Notes under the pieces: model-generated
What the model was told of the DNA's origin: nothing
What the model saw: the letters and a program-made list of their open reading frames with translations, nothing else
Databases searched by the model: none
Assembly (NCBI RefSeq): GCF_026745355.1
Contig: NC_079210.1
Span: 4,900,784-4,964,783, forward strand
From: Beta vulgaris subsp. vulgaris
Lineage: Eukaryota; Streptophyta; Magnoliopsida; Caryophyllales; Amaranthaceae
Length of the DNA stretch: 64,000 bases
Direction of reading: 5' to 3'
Translations under genes and position numbers: made by a program
In this document: positions 25,101 through 36,560 of the stretch, one piece after another
How the letters are laid out: each line of letters begins with the position of its first letter
How positions within the stretch are numbered: position 1 is the stretch's first letter

Positions 25101-26379
25101 AGATGCCACGGTTAGTGAATTCTGGGATCCGCAAGTGGGATGGTTGTTCGATAAATTTGCGAACTTCTTGCCGGCTGAAGTACTACAAAAAATCGCAGCT
25201 TTTGAGCTTATTGAGGATGAAGAGGCTGTGGATGAAATTTTCTGGAATGGTTCGCAATCTGGAGGATTTACTTTAGGTTCAGCCATGAAGTTGGTCCACT
25301 TGAATCCGGACGAAGAAGTGGCTGTGGATGGCGCTTGGAAGACAATTTGGCAGTTACCCGTTCCTCAAAGAATCAGATTCTTTATATGGCTTAGTTACGA
25401 GGACCGTATCATGTCGAATGGAAATAGGTTTCTTAGAAAACTCACGGACGACCCCAAATGTTTTGCTTGCGGGGAAGTTGAAGAAAGTACACTACACATC
25501 CTTCGAGACTGTCCAGTTGCAAGACTAGTTTGGCGGCAGTTAGGTGTTCTCACTGAAGCAAATCAATGGAGAAGGCAGTTAAAGGAGTGGTTAACTTTGA
25601 ATCTTCAAGGTAAATTAATGGATAATGAGGAATCGTGGAGTAGAATGTTTTCAGTCACTTGTTGGTGGCTATGGAAGTGGCGAAATGATAGGAGCTTTCA
25701 ATCTACCCCTCGAATACCCGTAGACCAAATCAGCTTTCTATTTGCTCGCGTGAGACAAATTGATCTAGCTATGAAGAGACATGCTGAGTCCCATAGCATT
25801 CAACGTCCAGGTAGGTGCGAAAGGTATATTAGGTGGTATCACCCCGGCGTGGGGTGGGTCAAGTTGAATACAGATGGAGCATCCAAAGGGAATCCGGGAG
25901 CTGCGGGGGCTGGTGGTTTGATTAGGGGACATAGAGGGGAATTATTTGAAGTATTTGCTCTGAATTGTGGGAGCTGCTCGTGCACGAGAGCGGAACTTTT
26001 AGCTGTTCTACGTGGGTTGATGGTGGCTTGGAGAGGTGGTCATCGAAAGGTCCAGGTGGAAGTGGATTCTGAAGTTGTGGTTCGTTTGCTCGATGGTGAA
26101 CCTCCATCTAGCTCTCCTTATATTCATCTTATCCGAAAATGTTTGGCCTTGATTTCCCGTTCGGATTGGGAAGTTAAAATCATGCATTGTTTTCGTGAAG
26201 CGAATCGTGCTGCTGATTGGCTCGCGAATTTTGGGGTGAATTTGCAAGAGAAATTCGTCCTGCTAGAGGCGGTCCCGAAGGACCTTCATGCTGTTTTATT
26301 GGAGGATCTAGGAGGAGTAACGAGGCCGGGATGGATCCCATGCTTGAGGGAAGGTGATTTAGATGGACGCCCCCCTTAA
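22200..26379 (+). pseudogene. LINE ORF2: APE endonuclease, reverse transcriptase, zf-RVT and RNase H; three breaks
   Basis: ORF2 starts at ATG 22200 (MSIKILVWNVQG), 49 bases after ORF1. The endonuclease spans about 22200-22900, with IETH, GDFND and SSDHCPI motifs. A frameshift occurs near 23035 (between HSLN and SFAQ). A TAA stop is at 23414-23416. A second frameshift is near 23935, just before VKIDFEKAYDRLRW. The reverse transcriptase covers about 23540-24600, with the FADD catalytic box near 24264. A zf-RVT cysteine motif (CFACGEVEESTLHILRDC) lies at about 25460-25515. RNase H runs from about 25855 (LNTDGASKGNPG) to about 26240. It would nick DNA and copy the LINE RNA, but this copy cannot act. 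Confidence 0.92.
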
Positions 26380-26564
26380 TGGGGTGTTAGTGTTTTGTTT
26401 GGTGTGTTTGTTTTTCTTTGTTGTGAACTGGTTTTTGGTTGTGCTTTTGTTGCTTTCGTTTTTGTTGTCGTTTCTAGTTTGTAGTATTTTACTTCTTTAG
26501 CCTTGTGCTGTATGGGGTTTCCCCTCTTATTTCACCAAAAAAAAAAAAGGATTTTATGATCCTA

Positions 26565-28990
26565 CAATATAGTTTTCAAATCTTTTTTAGTATTTGTTAA
26601 AGCCATAATCAAGCCTAGAATAAAATTGTCTATAATACATTAACATAAAGCTTACCTGTTATTCTACAATTTAAATATATTTAATTTTTAATAGGTTGTC
26701 GTACACCTGTTAAATATAATTCTTAACAAACCTTCTAATAATGTAGTAGGGTAGGTGGGATCGAATCCACAAATAGATGGCTTCTTTAATCTAGCTTATA
26801 AAGTATAGGAAAACTAAAAAAGATCAGAAATATGAAAGTTAAAGTTCTAAACTAATAAAATACGAAAATCAAACTAAAAAGATCTAGGGCAATGGTTCAC
26901 CATATTCACATTTCGAAATCTATCGAAATATCATCAATAGTTCAATGAATCATATATGTAGAGCACATGTTAATCTACGGTCGAGTCTTAACACTCTCAA
27001 TTCAACATATGTATTATGATCGCTAACATAATTAGATTTGCTAATTGCTGACAAGCCTCTAAAAGTCGATCTCTCAATTTCAACTCTTATTAGCAAGATT
27101 TAATCAAACAACTGATTAGGTTGCAAGATTAATAATAAAACACTAATCAACTAGAGATATCAATGAGTATTGAAACCATCAATAACATCAATCAACATTC
27201 GTAGCATATAAACATGGATTCTCAGACCCTAGAAAAAAAGCTACTCAATCATGAGATAAATAATAAAATCTAGTTCTACAAAAGAAAACATAAGTAAAGA
27301 AATCAATGAAAGAAACTAATAACACCTGTTATCATATATTTTTTTAAAGGCAAGATGAATATCCCTTGCGCAATTGTGTGTGGGCCGGGGTTTCAATAAG
27401 AAGAGAAGTATTGTGTGTGTTGGGGGGGGGGGGAGGGGGAATTGAGGATTCCATTTTGTAAGGGACAAGAATCGAGACCTTATTACAAGGGTGAAAATAG
27501 GGTCTTCACCCAAAATAGGTCAATCTTGATTCTTATATCATAAATAAGTAATTATTTAATTTGTCTTATTATTATGATATAATAATATTACATACAAAAA
27601 ATTATTCTCCCAAATATTGATTATAATGGAGGTTGTATAATTATACACACAATTATTTGCACCAAAAACAAAATAGTAATACTACATGCATGTAATAGAC
27701 AATAGGCAAACTATTTAATTTTAATTTCAAGTTTTATCGATGAATACTTATTTAATTAGTTTTTATTATTCTAATAAAATAGGATTACGTACAAACAGAT
27801 TATCCTCCAAAATATTGATCATAATGAAATTGGTATAACAATTCGACTTGTGTGAATCTGGTTCACAGTAAAATTAGTGTGCACCAACTCACACACGTGA
27901 ATCTGGACACATAGTACTATAATACACAGAAATCCAGTATATCACAAACAGATATGCTATATAAGAGAGAAATACACTATAACACAAAGAAACACTATCA
28001 CAAAGAAACACTATAGCTCTTACCATAAAAACACTATAGCACAGAGAAACACATTATACCACATACAAACATACTATATCGAAACTGATAATATTATCCC
28101 AATCTTCTATAACAGGTCCAATTGTAAATCAACCATAATACACAGAAACACACTATATCACAAATAGATACACTATATCAGAAAGAAATACACTACATTA
28201 CAAAGAAACACTATCACAAATAAACATACTATAGCACAAGAAACACATTATAGTACACACAAACTCACTATATCAAAACTGACAATATAATCCTAATCTT
28301 CTATAACATGTTCAATTGTACAATCAACTATATTACAAAAATTAAAAAACATAGTAAGAACTTGAAAAGAGAGAAAATGAAGCAGTTATGAGAGAGAAAC
28401 TAAAAAGGCAAGGAAATATGAGAAGAGAAACAGACAATAGTAGAAGTTGTAATCATTGAAACGTACATAATATCTATTGGGTGCACAATAAATATCGTGC
28501 ACATGGTTCATACGAGTTTTTATGATTGGTATTATTGTTACATTGTGATGGAGAATAACTTAGTACACTTAACATTCCACGCATAAATAATTGCAATTAT
28601 TGTATGTGTGATTTTTCTAAACATCATCCGATTGTAGTCATTTGACGTACAACTATTTATTTATTACGTATTTACGTTTGTACAAACTATAGTGATATAG
28701 AAATAAAAAAAGCGGACTGTTAAGATTTGAAGACTTAATTTATAGAGGAAAAATCAGATCACGCACAATCTTCTTTTCTTCTAGCAAGTAATAAAGTGTA
28801 TGTGGCCAGGGTTTTTATGCAATGAAGGGGGAAGGACTGAACTGACTGGAAGTATGTTAAAAAGGCTTACAAGTTGCTTGAACCCATTACATTGCTTGTG
28901 ATATTTTGTAAATAGCCGACTGCACATATTTCACTTCCTTCTCGTGAAGAGAGATTTTGCTTTTCAAATTTGGATCAAACTTTAGAAACA
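26565..28990. other. No gene seen; tandem duplication and poly(G) tract
   Basis: A poly(G) run lies at about 27421-27436. From about 27922 to 28325 a unit of about 200 bases is present twice in tandem, rich in AACACTATA, TATCACAAA and CTTCTATAACA words. A GGTGGGATCGAATCCAC word near 26755 is of a type seen in retroelement non-coding regions. The short ORFs look random. Confidence 0.5.
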
Positions 28991-29116
28991 AAAACCACCC
29001 ATTTGATATTCATTGCAATTAGAAACTAGCTGCTCTTTTAATTATAGGCTAGGGCCTCAGGCCTCTGCCCTCCGATCACCCAAGAGTAAGACTACTCTAG
29101 AGTTAAGTCAGTTAAG

Positions 29117-29545
29117 TAGGAGTGTAAATGAAAGGAGAGAACTTGCGAGCTATTCGAGATCGTCTAGCTCAAAACTCGGTCAAAGCTCGACTCCAGTTAG
29201 CTCAAATCGAACTCGAGCTGAACTTAAACTCGAGAGGTTGGCGAGGAAAGTCAAGCAACTAGATACTCGACCGAAAAACTCGTGAGAACCTCAAATATCC
29301 AATTATCTATAACAAAATACCTAAATTTGGCAAATTGTCTACCTTATGGTTGCTTATAAGTTATAATCCAAGACACTTGCAAGCTACTTTAGATATCTAC
29401 TCGGTTAAAACGCGACTTGGTCAAAAGTCGACTCGGTCAAATAGGCTCGAGTAAGCTCAAATCAACTCGAGTTTGATTCGAAATTCTAATGAGTCGAGTC
29501 GAGCTAGCCCAAACTCGAATTCAACTCGTATCATTTGCACCCCTA
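29117..29545. mobile_element. hAT-type MITE, CTCGAG/GAGCTCG-rich
   Basis: The left end TAGGAGTGTAAATGA and the right end TCATTTGCACCCCTA are inverted with two mismatches. The interior has many TCGAGCT/AGCTCGA words on both arms. No clear 8-bp duplication remains. The ORF at 29013-29285 overlaps it and is not a gene. The TAGGGGTG-type terminus is that of plant hAT elements. Confidence 0.65.
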
Positions 29546-29757
29546 TACTTATGTGAGCTAGTAACTGAAATTATTAATGATTAGTTGAAATTCGTTTTGC
29601 ATGATTGAAACTGATTAGAGGAAATTCGTATTGAAATTGATTAAAATGGTCTCTACTGTTTTCCTATTATATAGTTACTTACCAAAATTTGATTTTTGTT
29701 ATTTGAAACTCATTAGTGATACAAATTTATTTTAATCATTGAATGAAAAAATTATAA

Positions 29758-30750
29758 CGGTTTTTTCACCAAACACCTCTGACAAAAAAATTTATTCACC
29801 AAATACCCCAATTTTTTTCAAAATTCACCATATACCTCTGACTTTTTAAAAAATTCACCAAATACCCCAAATATTTAAAAAAATTACCCAAAATACCCTT
29901 TTGACTAACGAATGTTAGTACTCCGTTAACTAATTAACCATAAAAAACCCTAAATAAACCTAAGTCAACCTAACTAAACCCTAAACTCTCTTTAACCCGA
30001 CCCCAACCCCCAAACCTTAGACCCACCATCCCCACCATGCAACCCCAGCCCACCCCTCCCCTCTCCCTCTCCGGCAACCCCTCTCCCATCGCCTCCCTCG
30101 CGCCTCCCCTCCATCTCCTTCTCTCGCGACTCCCCTTCCCCGTCCCTCGCGCCTCCCCTCCCCCTCCCTCACTCTCGCTGGCGAAAATGGAACGCAGGGA
30201 ATTTGAAGCTTCTTTTCGAACGGTCTTTTCGAATTTCGAAATTCCTGGAATCTGATTTGCATTTTTCACCCAGATTCCGGCGAAAATGGAACGCTTGGAA
30301 TTTTGAGCTTCTTTTCGCCGGCGAGAGTGAGGGGCGGGAGGGGGGGGGAGGCGCGAGGGAAGGAGAGGGAGGGGAGGTGCGAGGGAGGTGAGGGGAGAGG
30401 GGCTGCCGGCGGCGGGAAACGGGGTCTGCGGGGGTTGCCGGGGAGGGAGAGGGGAGGGAGTGGGGCTGGGGTTGGGGGTGAGGCTGGTGGGTCTAGGGTT
30501 TACGGGGTAGGGTTGGGGGGTTGGGGTTGGGTTAAGGAGAGTTTAGGGTTTGATTAGGTTGACTTAGGGCTAATTAGGTTGATTTATGGCAAACTTGTAA
30601 ATAGACGCTAACGGAGCACTAACGTCCGTTAATAGGAAGGGTATCTGGTGAATTTTTTTTTTGAAGCAAGGGTCTATGGTGAATTCTGAAAAAAGTTGGG
30701 GTATTTGGTGAATTAATTTTTTTTGTCAGGGGTATTTGGTGAAAAAACCG
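29758..30750. mobile_element. Mutator-type long inverted-repeat element (copy 1)
   Basis: Ends CGGTTTTTTCACCAAA and its inverse, flanked by AAATTATAA / AAAATATAA (9 bp, one mismatch), a Mutator hallmark. Each end is built of about four modules of TTCACCAAATACCCC plus a 20-25 base T-rich spacer, then GACTAACG. The inner arms are C-rich on the left (29990-30180) and G-rich on the right (30320-30560), so the whole element can fold back. ORFs at 29970-30557 on both strands are artefacts of this composition. Confidence 0.8.
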
Positions 30751-30837
30751 AAAATATAATTATATTATTGAAGTGAATTAATACAACGGAAGAACGACTT
30801 TTTACTCATATATACCCGGGGGACGATCTACTAAGTA

Positions 30838-31157
30838 ACAAGGGGTAGCATATGCTACCCCTAATTTTTTTTTTTTAAAAAAAAAAACTTACTGGAAGAA
30901 AAAAAAACGAAATAAGAAACAAATATACATAAAATCTAGCGATGTATTACTGCTGAAATCTGCTTGGTGTAGTGGTCAACTCTTTTTTTCTCAGTTTTCG
31001 AAGACACGGAGGTCTCAGGTTCGACTACCTGTGCGTGTAACATTTTGTCGTTTGTTACTTTTTGTTCATTTTCTTTTCTTTTCCTTTTTTTTTCCTTTTT
31101 CTTTAACTTCCCCTATGCATTGTAAGAGAATCTTCTTGGATTTTCTTTTATAAAGTA
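30838..31157 (+). repeat. tRNA-derived SINE-like segment
   Basis: At about 30972-30984 TTGGTGTAGTGG fits a polymerase III A box. At about 31016-31028 CAGGTTCGACTACC fits a B box at tRNA-like spacing. T-rich DNA follows. It does not fold into a proper tRNA, so it is read as a SINE head. It is cut on the right by a Stowaway element at 31158. Confidence 0.5.
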
Positions 31158-31423
31158 CTCCCTCTGTATTTTTGTTATCTTTCTCACTTAGAATCTTGAC
31201 ACTATTCACAATTAGAGAAAATCTTTTATATTTTTCTCAATATATAAGAAAAAATATAGTCATGTGGGGGTCTTGGCTTGTTTGATTCGTCTCAATGAGT
31301 ACTTTATTAATATACAATTATTATAATTTTTACTAATATGTGATGAAAAATATTTAATGTAGAATAAGTGCATTGACAAACGTGCAAAGTCAAAGCAGGA
31401 AAGATAAAAAAATACAAAGGGAG
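31158..31423. mobile_element. Stowaway-type MITE (family 2)
   Basis: Starts CTCCCTCTGTATTTTTGTTA after TA and ends ATACAAAGGGAG before TA. The interior (CTTTCTCACTTAGAATCTTGAC) is shared with the element at 54892. The ORF at 31260-31442 is inside it. Confidence 0.82.
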
Positions 31424-32914
31424 TATACATGTATTTTCCCATTTTCTACACTATATTTTGAATATTTTTTTTCCTTTTGAAAATGTAGCTTTGATTTTTT
31501 TTTTAAATTATTCTATATTGTATCCCTCTATTGAATCAACTTAAATCTTTCATTAGTTTCTTAATTTTAGTTCTTCAGACTTATACATTATAAGGGAGAG
31601 AAAATTCTTCGGCTTTAAAACGGTTGGATACGATAGAGTAGTAGGGTATGTAGAGATTTTATGGGAAGAACTCTCACAATGTAAGTATAAAGAATATAGT
31701 ATTATGAACCACATAATAATAATATAGTTTCATATTTTTAAAAGGATTATAAGTGTAATTTATCGTGAATTATATTCTAGTATTATAACAGTTATTTAGT
31801 TAGTTATCTTGTGCTACCTTTGTTTGAAAATCCTCGCTCCGCCACTTTATATACATGGCCTGAATATAGCAAGCCACTAAATATTGGTTACATCAACTTG
31901 GTACAAGGCAATATTTGTTTCGCTTACTTTTTGTTTCTTGAGATACCACAAAAATTCCATTACCTTAAACACTTAGAAGAAAGAAACAAAATGTCACTTC
32001 CTCTTTTGAGTTGTGACAATCCAATTCGAATTATAAGTTTCTATCAGATTGCATTATAAGTTTGTTACTACTTCTATTCCAATATAAACTCTTCATTAAG
32101 ACTTTCAGCTCCACAGGCCACATTCATGTTTGATCATAAGTTATAATTTGACTCATTGAATTAAGTTTTTAGCATGTGATTGCTTAGATGGTTCGAGCTT
32201 TATATAGAACATATGAGTCCTTTGCTTCACATTTTTGTTATTATATAGGAATTGTCCAAGTTCCATATCGCTCCATTAAACTGTCCAAAAACCGTCATGG
32301 TCAAACTGCCAAGGTGTCTTGCTCATACTAGGAAGACAATCTTCATGATACCGGCATTATAGGGCATACCGGTCCCTATCATGCGCCTTGTCGATATTCT
32401 ACGTATGGGCCATCATTAATGAGCATAGGCCTGATCCCTTTGTATCTTAGAAGGTCTGTGGGTCTAAAAATAAGTATTAAGGAGAAGATATATTCTAATC
32501 TAGCTAATAGGAGGAAATGTCCTATCTTTTTTAGAGCACTCTCACCCATTATAAGTACCTCATGATCTAAGCCATTATGGAACGTTCACAATCTTTAGCA
32601 TAAATTATTGAGAGCTAAGACTTTTACGGTACTGACTTAGGCATCAGAGGGACGTTACTCGAATCAATCGCCGAGTTAGTTTATGTGTTTTGTATTGCAT
32701 GTTCCAAACCTGCATACTAAAATGAAGATACCGATTGACCCCGTAACAATATTTTAATACAGAAACAGTCTTGACGAAAATTACAATGGCATATTTGATG
32801 GAATTAGATGATGGAAGTATTTTTTTTCCTCTTTGCTAAATTTGAGGCATATCTATCCTTGAGGCTAATGGAACCGGCTCTAATCCACTATAGTACCTAA
32901 AACCTAGTATATAC
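31424..32914. other. No gene seen; probable LTR fragment
   Basis: The stretch 32100-32720 contains GACTTAGGCATCAGAGGGAC near 32635 and GATACCGGCATTATAGG-type words. This resembles the R/U5 part of LTRs in the Tat/Ogre group, but ends are not visible. No coding signal. Confidence 0.35.
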
Positions 32915-33209
32915 TAGAGGTGACCATGGACCGAGCCGAGCTGCGCCTAAAAAAATTGCTCATTGGTCGGGCTGGACAAGGCCAAAATTCGGGTCAAAAT
33001 TTTGTGCCCAAAGCTTGCTATTTCGGGCCAAATGAGTGGGCTTTTCGGGCCAAAATCGGGCCGGGTCAAAACATATACTAAAAAGTCATTTTTGCCTTGC
33101 CCAAAGTAAAAAAAAATCGGGATTGAACCGGGTCCAACCGCGGGCCGAAAAATTCTGCCCAAAAGACGCCCAAAAAGCAGGCAGGATCGGGCCAAAATGA
33201 TTAGCTCTA
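32915..33209. mobile_element. hAT-type MITE with perfect 8-bp target duplication
   Basis: Starts TAGAGGTGACCATGG and ends ATGATTAGCTCTA. GTATATAC occurs immediately on both sides (32907-32914 and 33210-33217). The interior is rich in TCGGGCC/GGCCCGA words. Confidence 0.88.
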
Positions 33210-33392
33210 GTATATACTAATGTAAAAGCCACTATTATTGGATTTTCCTCCCAAACCTATCAAGATTCCTTGTAATTCACAAAAGCTTTATATAAAAGCA
33301 TTTAATAGGTAGAACTATTTGTATACATTCTTGTATCAAATCTGATAAATGACAACATTAAAAAAGCTTTTTTTATAGTACCTTAATTTAAA

Positions 33393-33881
33393 CGGATTTT
33401 TCACCATATATCCCGATAAATTTTTTTATTCACCATATATCATTAATATTTTCAAAATTTACCTTATACCCCTCAATCTCTTGATAATTCGCCATTTGCC
33501 CTTAATGATTAACGATATCAATTTTTTATCATTAACCTTTGATTCCATTACTAAACCTTATTCAATTCCTATTTCACTCATTTACCCTAGAGATTAGCAT
33601 TGAAACAATACATCAGTCCAAAAAGGGAAGAAAAGAGTTATGGAGGAAAAGAGCTAAAAGGGATCATTTGTGGTGTTTCAATGGTGTTCACTTAAACTAA
33701 AGACTCAAATAGGAATTAATTAGGATTTGGTAACGGAATTAGGGGTCAATGATCAAAAAAGTTGATAATCGTTAATCATTAAGGGCATATGGTGAATTAT
33801 TAAGAAATTAAGAGGTATACGGTGAATTTTGAAAACATCGAGGGTAAAAAAAATGTATCGGGATATATGGTGAAAAATCCG
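33393..33881. mobile_element. Mutator-type inverted-repeat element (copy 2)
   Basis: Ends CGGATTTTTCACCATATATC and its inverse, flanked on both sides by TAATTTAAA (33384-33392 and 33882-33890), a perfect 9-bp target duplication. The ends show the same four CACCATATA-type modules as copies 1 and 3, followed by an ATTAACGAT word. Confidence 0.9.
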
Positions 33882-34635
33882 TAATTTAAATTTCTTTTGT
33901 TTTAGAAAATAAATGCCCACTTGGAAATTGGAGAGTCTTGCCCACAAGTTATTTTCACTTAATGAAAGGATCGTCTTACATATTAATTAAAGAGTGCGTC
34001 TTGGGGGGTAACATGTTATGATGTTATATCATAACTTATTGTGTGACATGCATAATGACATACACTTCAACAAGAATGATATGGACTATACAAAATAATG
34101 ACTTTAATCTCATATCATTTTGTTATTTATTTCATGTCATTTGACTTTCTTTTACAAAAGAAGCGGTGGTTTACAAGTTATTAAACCATAAAATATGACA
34201 TAACAATTACACCTAAAAATTTGTGTTAATTAAAGTACCCAGCATTGTTGGGATATTAATTAGTTTTATCATGTATACCTACCCTCAAAGACAACACTGT
34301 TTTTTCATGTGAAAAGTTCCAACATAGCACACACACGAGCAAATAATAATCAATAAAACAATAGATGCACCTGCATGTATTATTATTTTTATTTTGTTTT
34401 GACAAAAGAAGAAATTAGTCTTAAAAAACAATCGAAGACATAGACACATAACACCGGGTTATTTCATGCGCATGCTGCACCTGAGCTCTATCCACTTTAG
34501 TAGTCATGCACCAATCAAACTTATTGGCCCATTCTTGCACAGTCTATTTCAAATGGAAGAATTTTGTTTTCGAGCTCTGTAACATAGAAACTAAGTTAGT
34601 AGCATATGTCCCCTCAAAAAAAAAAAAAAAAAATA
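33882..34635. other. No gene seen
   Basis: AT-rich sequence ending in a poly(A) run at 34617-34633 beside a Stowaway element. The short region near 34440-34510 has tRNA-like words but poor A and B boxes. Confidence 0.4.
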
Positions 34636-34893
34636 CTCCCTCCGTCCCATAATATAGTGCCTATTTCATTTTTGATGGGTCAAACTTTAAAATCTTGGAC
34701 CAAATATTCTCATTTGTATATATAAAAAAACATATTCATGTGGGATCTTGTTAGATTCGTCTCAATGTGTAGTTTAATAATATCAACTTTTTATATTTTT
34801 TATTAATACGGAATTGAAGATATTAAAGGTCAAAGTTACGTCTTGAAGACCGTGTAAAAAAGAAACAAGCACTATATGATGGGACGGATGGAG
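34636..34893. mobile_element. Stowaway-type MITE with mariner-like ends (family 3)
   Basis: Starts CTCCCTCCGTCCCATAATAT and ends ATGATGGGACGGATGGAG, with TA on both sides. Its first 22 bases match the left terminus of the mariner-like element at 61065 almost exactly. Confidence 0.88.
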
Positions 34894-36195
34894 TAGTAGC
34901 ATATGTGAAGATCGCAATCTTTGAAAAATTTCTTTGAAAAGCCCATTTTAATTCATGTAGACAAGCTAGAGCTTCAAGATGAAGTGCATCCTTAGCCATA
35001 CCAACATGGAATTCATTTGATTGTGGGGGGTTTCATAACCCAAGCCATACTGTTGTGGTTGACCAAAACTATTCCTTCCCAAATTCGCAGTCTTCCCTTT
35101 CAGGAGGATTATAAAACCTTAAATTTAGAGAAACCATACAAGTAGAAATGTCCCGATGGTATATGAAGCGCATGAATTTTCTGCACCATCCTGAAACTTT
35201 GAGGAAAAGATTTTATTTTTATAAGATAATAAAAATCCTTTTCGGTTTTTAGGAAATTATTTTTAAAGATAAAATTTTGGTGAAAGGGTTTTAATTCAGT
35301 TATATTAATTAATATACTTCCCCTTAAAAAAAAATACTTTTTAATTAAATTAGATTTTTTATTTATTGTTTAAGTGGTTGCTAAAATGAAGGAAGCAGTC
35401 ATATTTCCATCTCCCACGTTTAACAAAGATCATGGGTGTAAAAAAAAAAGGAACGTATTCATCTAGTTGAGGAACATCATGGGATAATGTTTTTACCACT
35501 AACTCATGTTTTAATCCCATGTTCTAAGTAATCGCTGCTAAATACTAATGTCTAATTAAGTTTCAATTTGTGTTTGACCAAGTAATTTAGTGAGTTTAAC
35601 TAAGTAAAGTGTTAGTGCCTTCATTCTCTCATAAAATTCATTTGTTCTTTGTCTTCTCACCTTATTCCACCAAGCTATTATTGATCATTATAATTTTGGT
35701 TTTGGGGTAAGGGGACCTTGATTGAAGTTCTGTAAGAGAGAAGCTTTAAGTGAAGCGAGTTAAAGTGAGAAAATTTCAAGTGAAGTTCAGAGGAACAATT
35801 GTTAAGGGAATAATTGTTCAAGAACTTGAGTTTAGGAACTCAAGGTGTGACTTGTGAGTAGAATTAGGTTGTAACGAAATTGTTTGGCCTAATTAGTGAA
35901 AGTGTTGAGTTTAAAATCCCTAGTGGTCGATGTTGTTTTTTCTTGTTGGGCTCAAGAAGTTTTTCTCGTAAAAATCTCTTGTGTTCCTTTAACTTGTTTC
36001 TTTGTTGAACTATTACAATTTCGCAAAAAGTTACGGTTATTTCTACAAGTACATTCACCACATCTCTTGTATTTTTCCTAGTGAAATAAAAATTATGATT
36101 TCGAGTCTTGCATTGTAATGAGGACTTTAACCAAGTAGAACTTTATGAGGACAAACAACAACATCCCTCTCTTATTATGGAACATATCGATCGAG
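34894..36195. other. No gene seen; probable Ty1/copia LTR fragment
   Basis: From about 35490 to 36110 the sequence has the texture of a copia LTR leader: GTGTTGAGTTTAAAATCCC, CTAGTGGTCGATG and CTCTTGTGTTCCTTT. I cannot find TG...CA ends or a target duplication. Confidence 0.3.
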
Positions 36196-36560
36196 CATAT
36201 ATGACAGGGGAAGGGGGTTTGGGGAGCAGAGGAGGGGATGGCTGGAGCAGGAGAGGGGTTTTGGGGACATGGGATGGATGGTGGGGGAGGGGACGAGGGA
36301 GAGGGTGGCAAGGAGCGAGGTAAAGGATTTTGGGGAACGTGTGGAAGGGGGGATTGGTGAGAATTAGGGGAGGTGGGTGAGGGGGGTAGAGGGGTGGAAA
36401 TGAAGGGGATTGGGTAGCAGGGGAGAGAAGGAGGAGGGAGCAGTGAAGGAAAGGAAGGGGATTATTAATACCTATTGCTGTCTCCTTAATTGTTGCGCAC
36501 CCAAAACCGCAGTAATAGGGCACTTTTTAACCGTAGCAAATAAGATTTATTCTACTAGTG
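36196..36560 (+). mobile_element. Right end of a CACTA element with a G-run-rich stretch
   Basis: It ends TTTATTCTACTAGTG at 36560, preceded by AAAACCGCAGTAAT and ACCGTAGCAAAT subterminal words, matching the end at 18734. The left part, 36205-36450, is very G-rich on the plus strand with dozens of GGG runs. ORFs on both strands here reflect the composition. Confidence 0.55.

Larger units (their letters stand above)
20094..26547 (+). mobile_element. Full-length plant L1-type LINE with perfect 17-bp target duplication
   Basis: The 17-base AGGATTTTATGATCCTA occurs at 20077-20093 and again at 26548-26564, directly after a poly(A) tail (26536-26547). That defines the element: 6454 bp, 5' leader of about 47 bases, ORF1, ORF2, a 3' UTR of about 155 bases and the tail. 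ORF2 carries APE endonuclease, reverse transcriptase and RNase H. All domains are present but both reading frames are broken. The perfect duplication points to a fairly recent insertion. Confidence 0.95.

Noticed and set aside
20141..26379. Possible endogenous pararetrovirus or other viral sequence
   Set aside because: Order of domains (DUF4283, APE endonuclease, reverse transcriptase, RNase H), poly(A) tail and 17-bp duplication all identify a LINE.
27900..28340. Regularly repeated short words suggesting a CRISPR-like array
   Set aside because: The words vary in length and spacing, and the region is explained by one tandem duplication of about 200 bases in AT-rich plant DNA.
29970..30557. 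Several ORFs of 62-99 residues on both strands
   Set aside because: They come from the C-rich and G-rich arms of the Mutator-type element and mirror each other; residues are mostly Gly, Arg, Pro and Ser.
29980..30560. CCCTAAA / TTTAGGG words suggesting telomere-like repeats
   Set aside because: They are few, irregularly spaced and part of the inverted arms of a transposon, not a tandem array.
30972..31028. Possible tRNA gene
   Set aside because: A and B boxes are present, but no acceptor stem or anticodon arm can be formed, so it is listed as a SINE-like segment.
34440..34510. Possible second tRNA-derived head (minus strand)
   Set aside because: The A-box-like word deviates at a key position and no B box is found.
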